DNA of 5,037 nt from JAEYLA01 sp035561315 (GTDB taxonomy: Bacteria; Bacillota; Clostridia; Christensenellales; CAG-138): assembly GCA_035561315.1 (NCBI GenBank), contig DATMXR010000318.1:1-5037 (forward strand), given 5' to 3'. Shown here one piece after another: positions 1 to 4,980 of this stretch. Position numbers and translations under genes: made by a program. The notes below the pieces were generated by a model. That model worked only from the letters and a program-made list of their open reading frames with translations. It was not told the DNA's origin and did no database searches. Every line of letters begins with the position of its first letter. Position 1 is the stretch's first letter.

Positions 1-1
1 C

Positions 2-310
2 CGCAACGATGTGGAAGGCTACGCGTCGGGGCTCGAGTATTTTGACGGCAAGCTTCCGGAATTGTGCGCCGCGCTCAAAGACGGCGATATCCTGCTCATC
101 ACGGCGGACCACGGCTGCGACCCGACGACGCCCAGCACCGACCATACCCGCGAATATATCCCCATCGTCGTGACCGGCGCGCCCGTGAAGGCGGGCGCGG
201 ATATCGGAACGCGTAAGAGTTTTTCGGATATCGGCGCTACGGTTTACGAATACCTGACGGGAGAGGCCTGGGCGGCGGGGAAGTCGTTTCTGAATTTGAT
301 TCTCAAATAA
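2..310 (+). CDS. deoB: Phosphopentomutase, C-terminal part (5' end outside window)
   Basis: Phosphopentomutase interconverts ribose-1-phosphate or deoxyribose-1-phosphate with the 5-phosphate, linking nucleoside salvage to central sugar metabolism in the cytoplasm. Only the last ~102 codons are present; the reading frame is open from base 2 (R-N-D-V-E-G-Y) and the gene starts before the window, as the family is usually about 390 residues. The segment carries the alkaline-phosphatase-superfamily metal site: an Asp-His pair in ADHGCDP (codons at 107-112) and a second His 11 residues later in TDHTRE (codon at 143-145). This matches the spacing of the Mn ligands known in the Bacillus enzyme. The conserved tail (SFSDIGATV, then a final helix) is intact and ends at TAA. 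A strong hairpin follows 26 bases later, so this is probably the last gene of its transcript. Identification is secure; the missing 5' part cannot be judged. Confidence 0.96.
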   Translation, partial: RNDVEGYASGLEYFDGKLPELCAALKDGDILLITADHGCDPTTPSTDHTREYIPIVVTGAPVKAGADIGTRKSFSDIGATVYEYLTGEAWAAGKSFLNLILK

Positions 311-336
311 ACGAGAACAAGAACAAACCAAACGTT

Positions 337-368
337 GTACGGCCGGTTGCCTGTGCAGCCGGCCGTAC
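337..368 (+). terminator. Strong hairpin after deoB, probable terminator without a U-tract
   Basis: GTACGGCCGGTTGC (337-350) pairs with GCAGCCGGCCGTAC (355-368) around a CTGT loop. This gives a 14-bp stem with a single G-U pair. It lies 26 bases after the deoB stop and before the next gene on the same strand, the normal place for a terminator. No run of T follows on the plus strand, so this is not a classic intrinsic terminator. Read on the minus strand, the sequence after the stem is moderately T-rich. It may stop leftward antisense transcription, or act as an RNA 3'-end stabiliser. Confidence 0.5.
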
Positions 369-462
369 CTATGCGCCTTTCAACGGGAAGCCGGATAAAA
401 TGCGCGCAATTCCTTTACACTAAAGCTGGCGCTTTCCGCTTGGGGAGGAAGGCAACTGGGAG

Positions 463-954
463 ATGCTCATGAAAAAACTGATGCGCGTTTTATTATATGT
501 GACATTCGCATGCTATTGCATCGTGATCGTCTACCTGCTGTTTTTAAACAGGGAATACCGCTTTGCGCAAAGCGGCATGACGCTGCAGGAGTATATGCGG
601 ACCGCGGTCAACCTGGTGCCGTTCAGGACCATTGCGGAGCTTGTCACAAGAACGGCGCAGCGCACCATCAACCCGGATATCGTATTTGATAACGCCATAG
701 GAAATCTGCTGCTGTTTTTCCCGATGGGCATATACATGCCCACCGTAAGGCGGGGGACAAGGAAGCTTGGAAAATTTTTAAAGAAAATGCTGCTTATCGT
801 GTTCGTGCTCGAATCGCTGCAGCTTTTGCTGCGCGTGGGCAGTTTTGACGTGGACGATATCCTCCTCAATGTCGCGGGCGCGGCGGCCGGATACGGCATA
901 TGGAAAACGGGCGCCGTGCAGCGCGTGCTTCGGGTCATGCAGTGGCTGAAATAG
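463..954 (+). CDS. VanZ-family small membrane protein
   Basis: A 163-residue integral membrane protein of the VanZ-like family. Predicted membrane segments lie at about residues 7-28, 79-93, 109-123 and 131-147. Between the first two is the typical N-L-V-P-F-R-T-I motif (50-57). The IGNLLLFFPMGIY segment (79-91), the ESLQ motif in helix 3 (117-120) and the SFDVDDILLN motif (127-136) before the last helix are family hallmarks. VanZ itself gives low-level teicoplanin resistance, but most family members are chromosomal proteins of unknown role. No van genes are nearby, so I do not infer resistance. GGGGAGGAAGG at 442-452 precedes the ATG at 463 by 10 bases. A second ATG at 469 has GGGAG (458-462) in front of it, so the start may be two codons later. 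No convincing promoter was found in 311-462, so readthrough from deoB remains possible. The gene ends 2 bp from the convergent birA stop. Confidence 0.9.
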   Translation: MLMKKLMRVLLYVTFACYCIVIVYLLFLNREYRFAQSGMTLQEYMRTAVNLVPFRTIAELVTRTAQRTINPDIVFDNAIGNLLLFFPMGIYMPTVRRGTRKLGKFLKKMLLIVFVLESLQLLLRVGSFDVDDILLNVAGAAAGYGIWKTGAVQRVLRVMQWLK

Positions 955-974
955 TGCTATTGCGCTGTCTTTTT
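951..974 (+). terminator. Weak candidate intrinsic terminator of the vanZ-like gene
   Basis: ATAGTGC (951-957) can pair with GCGCTGT (962-968) around a TATT loop. The 7-bp stem includes two G-U pairs and is followed by CTTTTT (969-974). The stem covers the vanZ-like stop codon, and the T-run overlaps the last lysine codons of convergent birA. Position and T-run fit a compact terminator, but the stem is short and weak. Confidence 0.3.
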
Positions 975-1931
975 GAGCGTGACGTCGCCCGCGGAAAGCG
1001 CGCGCAGCGTTCCGTCCGCGGACCGCAGCAAAAGCCTCCCCACGCCGTCTATCCCTTCCGCGACGCCGCTGAGGGTCTCCCGGATGCCCGTCACGGAGAC
1101 GGCCTGCCCTATGGTGCCGCAGCAGCGCGTATATTCTCGCAGCAGCCCGGCGTAAGCCTCTTCGCTCTCACAGGCGTCATACAGCGGCTCAAGGAGGTTA
1201 AGAAGCATGGAGAGTACCCGGTTGCGGTCCAATGTTTTTCCCGTGCTCAAGGAAAGCGAGGTCGCCGTTTTTTCGATCTCCGCCGGAAACGCGTCGGTGT
1301 TCACATTCAGGCCGACTCCCACGATGACGGACTGCAGCGCGTCCATATCGCCGGTCATCTCCAGCAGGATACCGCAGATTTTTTTGCCGTTTATTAAGAC
1401 GTCGTTGGGCCATTTGATGACGGGGGAGGTGCCAAGCTCCTCCGCGAGCCGGTATACGCCCAGGGCGCTTGCAAGCGTGTAGCGCGGCGCGTGCTGCGCT
1501 TCCAGCCTGGGGCGGAGCACCATACTCATGCAGATATCCTTGCCTTTTAGATTCGTCCAGCCCCGGCCAAGGCGGCCGCGCCCCGCCGTCTGCTCCTCCG
1601 CCAGCACGGCTGTGCCGTGCGCACAGCCTTCCGCCGCCATCTGGCGGGCAAGCTGGTTGGTGGAAGGGACGCTGTTTAGGTGGGTCATCCCCCGGCCCAG
1701 CCATTTGGTTTTCAGCATGGGCGTGACAAACGCCGGGTGCAGCACGTTTGCGGCCCCTATGATGCGGTAGCCGCGGTTGGTGACTGCCTCTATCACAATT
1801 CCCTCGCGCTGCAGGGCCTGTATGTGCTTCCATACCGCCGTGCGGGAAACGCCGAGCTGTTCGCTGATGCGCGCGCCGGAAACGTACCCTTCCGGGTTCT
1901 CCTGCAGCATTTTTAGAATTGCGTTTCGCAT
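957..1931 (-). CDS. birA: Bifunctional biotin--[carboxylase] ligase and biotin-responsive repressor
   Basis: BirA activates biotin with ATP to biotinyl-5'-AMP and transfers it to the lysine of biotin carrier domains, for example in acetyl-CoA carboxylase; two-domain forms also repress biotin genes. The protein has 324 residues, close to the 320 usual for the two-domain type. A winged helix-turn-helix occupies about residues 1-60, with the recognition region around ISEQLGVSRTAVWKHI (22-37). The catalytic domain has the biotinyl-AMP loop GRGRLGRGW (117-125) and KWPNDVLINGKKICGILLE (173-191), whose K184 corresponds to E. coli K183. GVGLNVN (205-211) and a C-terminal SH3-like domain (about 275-322) follow. 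The ATG at 1931 has AGGAGG four bases upstream, overlapping the recX stop codon, so it is the third gene of a zinc-ribbon/recX/birA operon and is probably translationally coupled. No biotin synthesis or transport genes are visible, so its regulatory targets lie elsewhere. Confidence 0.97.
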   Translation of the reverse strand: MRNAILKMLQENPEGYVSGARISEQLGVSRTAVWKHIQALQREGIVIEAVTNRGYRIIGAANVLHPAFVTPMLKTKWLGRGMTHLNSVPSTNQLARQMAAEGCAHGTAVLAEEQTAGRGRLGRGWTNLKGKDICMSMVLRPRLEAQHAPRYTLASALGVYRLAEELGTSPVIKWPNDVLINGKKICGILLEMTGDMDALQSVIVGVGLNVNTDAFPAEIEKTATSLSLSTGKTLDRNRVLSMLLNLLEPLYDACESEEAYAGLLREYTRCCGTIGQAVSVTGIRETLSGVAEGIDGVGRLLLRSADGTLRALSAGDVTLKKTAQ

Positions 1932-1935
1932 GTAT

Positions 1936-1941
1936 CCTCCT
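1936..1941 (-). promoter_or_regulatory. birA ribosome binding site overlapping the recX stop codon
   Basis: On the minus strand the junction reads TAGGAGGATACATG. The TAG that ends recX shares two bases with the AGGAGG of birA, and the birA ATG follows four bases later. This layout suggests that ribosomes finishing recX help to start birA. It also fixes the birA start at 1931. Confidence 0.75.
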
Positions 1942-2434
1942 ATATGGGCTCCCGCGTAGCCTGCTCTATGGCGCGGCGGGAATCGTCATAAGCAAACCCG
2001 CGCGCGACCAAACGCTGCATCAGGCGCTCTTTTAATTCCTCCGGCTCATACCGTGAAAGCTGGCGCGCGTATTTTTGTGCAATCTGCAGCGCGTTCCCAT
2101 ACTCGTGCGCGTCGTCTATCCCCGCAAGCGCTTCGGATATCACCGGGAGCGCGAGTTCGTGCTGCAAAAGCTGTTCCTTGAGCTTATTGCGGCTCAACGG
2201 CTTTGAAGAGAGCCGCGTACGGACGAATTCTTCCGCATAGGCGGCGTCGTCCAGGTATTTTAGCTCCAGCAAACGGTCTATGACCTGCTGCACCTCGATT
2301 TCCCCAAACTGGCTGTCGTCCAGGTGCCGCTCCACCTCCCGTACCGTGCGCGCCTTGGCGGCAAGAAACTTCAGCGCCGTATCCATGGGCGTGCCTTCCT
2401 TTTTCGGCGCCCGCTTTGAAGGGATTTTTTTCAT
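1940..2434 (-). CDS. recX: Regulatory protein RecX (RecA modulator)
   Basis: RecX binds RecA filaments in the cytoplasm and limits recombination and SOS activity. From the ATG at 2434 the protein has 164 residues and is largely helical. It shows three successive three-helix repeats of the family. The first is at about 17-64 (ALKFLAAKARTVREVERHL through LLELKYLDDAAYAEEF), the second at about 67-112 (TRLSSKPLSRNKLKEQLL), and the third at about 114-161 (ending RLVARGFAYDDSRRAIE). The start is uncertain. The ATG at 2434 leaves a tidy 20-bp gap to the upstream gene and adds a lysine-rich tail, but its ribosome site is poor. An in-frame ATG at 2386 (residue 17) has AGGAAGG at ideal spacing, directly precedes the first conserved helix, and would give 148 residues. 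The open frame runs back to 2761 but crosses the upstream gene and its promoter, so that extension is not real. No recA is in the window. Confidence 0.92.
   Translation of the reverse strand: MKKIPSKRAPKKEGTPMDTALKFLAAKARTVREVERHLDDSQFGEIEVQQVIDRLLELKYLDDAAYAEEFVRTRLSSKPLSRNKLKEQLLQHELALPVISEALAGIDDAHEYGNALQIAQKYARQLSRYEPEELKERLMQRLVARGFAYDDSRRAIEQATREPI
2394..2400 (-). promoter_or_regulatory. Ribosome binding site for an alternative recX start at 2386
   Basis: AGGAAGG on the minus strand ends seven bases before the in-frame ATG at 2386. The upstream ATG at 2434 has only GGGTCGGGACAAC in front of it, with little complementarity to 16S rRNA. On ribosome-site quality alone the 148-residue RecX would be preferred. 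Confidence 0.5.
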
Positions 2435-2454
2435 GTTGTCCCGACCCGCTTTCT

Positions 2455-2664
2455 TTATCGATCCTGCCCGTATTGTTCTTCGAGTTCCCGCAGCCTTGCG
2501 CGAAGCTGCGCCTGCATGGATAACGCGTCGCCTTCCACGGGAGCCTGTTCCGTGCCCATACAGGCCGCACAGGAAGCCCCGCAGGCGGGGCAGACGCATC
2601 CGCTTAAAAGCCCTCTTTCCCGCTGTATCATATAGCTGCCGCAATCCGGGCATCCGCAACGCAT
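2455..2664 (-). CDS. Small cysteine-rich zinc-ribbon-like protein, function unknown
   Basis: A 69-residue protein with eight cysteines and no signal peptide or membrane segment. The pattern CxCPxCG occurs twice, at residues 3-9 (CGCPDCG) and 23-29 (CVCPACG), 20 residues apart, followed by an extra CxxC at 32-35. This arrangement fits a zinc ribbon using C5, C8, C25 and C28, with C3, C23, C32 and C35 possibly making a second site or adjusting the first. Residues about 48-66 form a charged amphipathic helix (MQAQLRARLRELEEQY) that could mediate dimerisation. The gene is real by its ribosome site: TTAGGAG lies six bases before the ATG at 2664, with an extended -10 promoter just upstream. It is the first gene of the operon with recX and birA. 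I do not recognise a named family; nucleic-acid binding or a protein-protein adaptor role is only a guess. Confidence 0.8.
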   Translation of the reverse strand: MRCGCPDCGSYMIQRERGLLSGCVCPACGASCAACMGTEQAPVEGDALSMQAQLRARLRELEEQYGQDR

Positions 2665-2692
2665 GGCATTCTCCTAAGGCGTATTTGTCATA

Positions 2693-2721
2693 AGTATAGC
2701 ATGTACACAATTTGTTTTCAT
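2693..2721 (-). promoter_or_regulatory. Promoter of the zinc-ribbon/recX/birA operon
   Basis: On the minus strand TGCTATACT (2701-2693) is a good extended -10 (TG-N-TATACT). A weak -35, ATGAAA (2721-2716, four of six matches to TTGACA), sits at 17-bp spacing. Transcription would start near 2686, giving a leader of about 20 bases that contains the TTAGGAG ribosome site. Confidence 0.6.
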
Positions 2722-2769
2722 GCTTTCCTTGCGGTTTTGAGGGTTTAAGCCGCAAAAACATGCATGCTG

Positions 2770-2778
2770 TGGTATACT
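2770..2778 (+). promoter_or_regulatory. Extended -10 promoter of the secreted peptidoglycan-binding protein gene
   Basis: TGGTATACT is an extended -10 element (TG-N-TATACT) 92 bases before the start codon at 2871. I see no good -35 at 16-18 bp spacing, so it may rely on the TG extension or an activator. It points away from the operon promoter at 2693-2721; the two -10 elements are about 70 bp apart. Confidence 0.5.
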
Positions 2779-2854
2779 GTTACGTAACCGCTGGTTTATT
2801 CGGCACGCAAATCCAGCATCTTAAATCAGTGCTTACCTGAAGCGGTACGGTTAC
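2779..2854 (+). promoter_or_regulatory. Palindrome and foldable 5' leader upstream of 2871
   Basis: GTTACGTAAC (2779-2788) is a perfect 10-bp palindrome immediately after the -10 hexamer, where an operator could block initiation. Its right half, GTAACCG (2784-2790), can also pair with CGGTTAC (2848-2854), which ends three bases before the ribosome site. A competing partner, AGCGGTAC (2841-2848), can pair with GTAACCGCT (2784-2792) with one bulged A. GCTGG (2790-2794) and CCAGC (2813-2817) offer an inner helix. I recognise no known riboswitch or operator class. The pairings are seen by eye and could be chance. Confidence 0.3.
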
Positions 2855-2870
2855 TTTAGGAGGTTCCCGC

Positions 2871-3659
2871 ATGAAACGCGCCGTATTCTTGCCGTTTGTT
2901 TTCCTGTTCGCGCTTTTGTTTATGGTCAAGGCGGAGGCCGCGACGCCGTCCCCCTTTGCGGGCACGCAGCTGATCCAGTATGAGGATACGGGGGAGACCG
3001 TTGCCATGATCCAGACGCGCCTGCGCGAGCTGGGTTATTTTCAGTTTAAGCCCACGGGCAGCTTTTTGAGCATGACGCGAAGCGCGGTGATCGAGTTTCA
3101 AAAAAACCAGGTTTCGGACGACGGCACGCCCATTATAGCGGACGGCACGGTGGGCGAGCAGAGCATGTCGCTGCTCTTTTCGCAGAAAGCGGCCCGCGCG
3201 GCCATTCCGCAGGAAGTGCACATCCCTATCGGCGACCGTGCGGACGGCAGCCAAAAGAAGACGGGGGCGCTGACGTCCTGGCAGGACGTGAAGGGGCAGC
3301 TTTCGGCGGGGCAGACATATACGCTGACCGATTTCAACACCGGCGCGACATTCAACATGGTCTATACGGGCGGCGAGCAGCACGCGGAAATGGAAGCCGC
3401 CACCGCAAACGACGCCACGGTATATAAGGACACGTTCGGCGGGGAATACAATTATTCCAAGCGCCCCATGCTCATCACCATAAACGGGGCGCAGGTGGCC
3501 TGCTCGCTGCAGGGGCAGCCGCACGGGGCCGATACCGTGGAACGCAACGATATGGTGGGGCACGCCTGCCTCTACTTCAACGAAAGCAAATCCCACGTGG
3601 GGCAGCTGCCGGATGTGGAGCATATCAACAACGTGTTCACCGCATCGGGCAAAACATAA
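2871..3659 (+). CDS. Secreted peptidoglycan-binding protein with His/Cys-containing C-terminal domain
   Basis: A 262-residue exported protein. Residues 1-23 form a signal peptide: MKR, a hydrophobic core at about 4-19, and AEA before the likely cut after residue 23. No lipobox or LPXTG anchor is present. Residues about 34-106 form one peptidoglycan-binding repeat of the PG_binding_1 type (DTGETVAMIQTRLRELGYF, then TRSAVIEFQKNQ and DGTVGEQSMSLLF). A linker at 107-137 leads to a C-terminal domain at about 138-258. Its TDFNTGATFNMVYTGG, EQHAEME (H171), YNYSKRPMLITINGAQVACSLQGQPHG (H218) and GHACLYF (H231, C233) followed by KSH (H242) recall a domain I remember in clostridial wall proteins but cannot name with certainty. 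The His and Cys residues suggest a possible catalytic site, loosely like an L,D-transpeptidase, which is inference. Start: TAGGAGG ends seven bases before the ATG. It is a single-gene unit closed by the terminator at 3685-3716. Confidence 0.88.
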   Translation: MKRAVFLPFVFLFALLFMVKAEAATPSPFAGTQLIQYEDTGETVAMIQTRLRELGYFQFKPTGSFLSMTRSAVIEFQKNQVSDDGTPIIADGTVGEQSMSLLFSQKAARAAIPQEVHIPIGDRADGSQKKTGALTSWQDVKGQLSAGQTYTLTDFNTGATFNMVYTGGEQHAEMEAATANDATVYKDTFGGEYNYSKRPMLITINGAQVACSLQGQPHGADTVERNDMVGHACLYFNESKSHVGQLPDVEHINNVFTASGKT

Positions 3660-3667
3660 GAAAAGCG

Positions 3668-3693
3668 CATGAAAAAACCGTATGAAAAAACCG
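3668..3693 (+). repeat. 13-bp tandem duplication beside the terminator
   Basis: ATGAAAAAACCG occurs twice in direct succession (3669-3680 and 3682-3693), as two 13-base units differing only in their first base (C or T). The second copy supplies the A-tract and first bases of the 5' arm of the terminator. It looks like a replication-slippage duplication. It encodes nothing, as the upstream gene stops at 3659. Confidence 0.85.
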
Positions 3694-3716
3694 GAGGATG
3701 ACGCCTCCGGTTTTTT
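3685..3716. terminator. Bidirectional intrinsic terminator between the convergent genes
   Basis: CCGGAGG (3691-3697) pairs perfectly with CCTCCGG (3704-3710) around an ATGACG loop. Six A precede the stem and six T follow it, so each strand has a GC stem followed by a U-tract, and the stem can extend to 13 bp. It lies 25 bases after the secreted protein's stop and 13 bases after the phosphofructokinase stop on the other strand, so it serves both genes. Confidence 0.93.
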
Positions 3717-3729
3717 ACGGCAAGGGTAT

Positions 3730-4980
3730 TTACCGGGCCTTGACCTTCCTGAGTTTGGCGAAGCGGGGCAGACCGTCCTCATATACCATATCGGGCTGGC
3801 CCTGGATAAGGGGCAGCGCGTAGTCGATATAGGCTTTGGAAACGTTGTTGCCTTCTTCGTTGATCCACTCCAGGGGCACCTTCTTTTCGGTGTTGGCGAC
3901 CTCGGACAGATCCATCAGCTTGATGTTGCAGACGTATTTGCCGCTGGCGTCGGCGGAGCGCTCAAAGCCCACCATCTTGTCCGTAATGCCGGAAACGGCG
4001 CATTCCACCGCGGTCTTGCCGGAAAGGAAGGATTCCTGTACGTCCGTTTCGGACGCGCAGTGGGCCGCGCAGCGCTGCAGCAGCGAGAATTCGATGCCGC
4101 GCACCTTCGCGCCGGTCTTCTCCTTAAGTATGTTCGCGAGGTTCGAGGCCAGGCCGCCCAGCTGCTTGTGGCCGAACGCGTCCACGGGGGCGTTTTCCGC
4201 GCCGTACTCGGCGATCAGCCTGCCGCCCGCGTCATGGATGCCTTCGGACACGGCCACGATGCACTTGCCGTTTTTCTTATAAACGGCCTGCACGTCGGCG
4301 ACGAACTTGTCCATGTCAAAATTGCGCTCGGGCAGGTAGATGAGATCCGGCCCCTGGCCATAGTGGGAGGCGATGGCGGAGGCCGCGGTCAGCCAGCCCG
4401 CGTGGCGGCCCATGATCTCCAGCACGCAGACCATGCCGGTGTCGTATACGCGCGCGTCGAGGTAGAGCTCCATGCAGCTTGTCGCGATATATTTTGCGGC
4501 GGAAGCGTAGCCGGGGCAGTGATCGGTCCCGAAAAGATCGTTGTCGATAGTCTTCGGGACGCCCATGATGCGGCAGGGATAGCCTACCTTCTGCATGTAT
4601 TTGGAGATCTTGTTGCAGGTATCCATGGAATCGTTGCCGCCGTTGTAGAAGAAATAGCGGACGTCGTACTTTTTGAATATTTCGAGTATGCGCTTGTAAT
4701 CCGTATCGTCCGCGTCGCTGTCCTTGAGTTTGTAGCGGCAGGAGCCGAGCGCGGAGGAAGGCGTATGCAGCAGCAGCGCAAGCTCTTTTTCGTCTTCCTG
4801 GCCCATGTCGTAGAGCACGTCGTCGAGCACGCCGCGGATGCCGTGGGCCGCGCCATAAACTTTTGTAATGGCTTCGCTGTCGAGCGCCGCGCGGATCACG
4901 CCGTATGCGCTCGCGTTGATCACGGACGTCGGGCCTCCGGACTGGCCGATGATGCAGGCGCCCTTCAAGACTTCACTCAT
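3730..4980 (-). CDS. pfp: 6-phosphofructokinase, pyrophosphate-dependent type
   Basis: This cytoplasmic glycolytic enzyme phosphorylates fructose 6-phosphate to fructose 1,6-bisphosphate. The 416-residue length exceeds the ~320 of bacterial ATP enzymes and fits PPi-dependent forms. Motifs in order: GQSGGP (12-17), GGNDS (114-118), PKTIDNDL (142-149) with catalytic-base candidate D146, MGRHAGW (190-196), PERN (217-220), SEG (245-247) and a substrate-binding IEFSLLQR (296-303). Two positions decide the phosphoryl donor in this family. D117 replaces the Gly (E. coli G104) of ATP enzymes, and K143 replaces E. coli G124; both indicate pyrophosphate. The reaction would then be near equilibrium and could also run towards gluconeogenesis. 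N116 sits where many relatives have Asp (E. coli D103), which I believe is normal for a clostridial subgroup. GGAGGT ends nine bases before the ATG at 4980. The gene seems monocistronic, ending at the shared terminator; its promoter is not clearly visible and may lie beyond the window. Confidence 0.95.
   Translation of the reverse strand: MSEVLKGACIIGQSGGPTSVINASAYGVIRAALDSEAITKVYGAAHGIRGVLDDVLYDMGQEDEKELALLLHTPSSALGSCRYKLKDSDADDTDYKRILEIFKKYDVRYFFYNGGNDSMDTCNKISKYMQKVGYPCRIMGVPKTIDNDLFGTDHCPGYASAAKYIATSCMELYLDARVYDTGMVCVLEIMGRHAGWLTAASAIASHYGQGPDLIYLPERNFDMDKFVADVQAVYKKNGKCIVAVSEGIHDAGGRLIAEYGAENAPVDAFGHKQLGGLASNLANILKEKTGAKVRGIEFSLLQRCAAHCASETDVQESFLSGKTAVECAVSGITDKMVGFERSADASGKYVCNIKLMDLSEVANTEKKVPLEWINEEGNNVSKAYIDYALPLIQGQPDMVYEDGLPRFAKLRKVKAR

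Noticed and set aside
904..917. Hairpin ACGG/CCGT with TTTT on the minus strand as a birA terminator
   Set aside because: The stem is only four base pairs with a three-base loop and lies within vanZ-like coding sequence; too weak to call.
2435..2761. N-terminal extension of recX back to an ATG at 2761
   Set aside because: It would overlap the whole 69-residue gene and the operon promoter, and no RecX has such an extension. The extra residues are low-similarity Arg/Gly-rich sequence.
2701..2840. Short plus-strand frames in the divergent region (15 codons from 2701, 26 codons from 2760)
   Set aside because: Neither has a ribosome site, and both begin upstream of the rightward -10 element, so they would not be on that transcript.
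2784..2854. GTAACCG...CGGTTAC as a possible BirA operator
   Set aside because: BirA operators have longer arms separated by about 14-16 bases, whereas these arms are 57 bases apart, and the downstream gene has no link to biotin.
2856..3782. A 308-codon open frame on the minus strand opposite the secreted protein gene
   Set aside because: It crosses the terminator and has Arg/His/Leu-rich composition typical of an antisense shadow; the plus frame has a signal peptide, a known domain and an ideal ribosome site.
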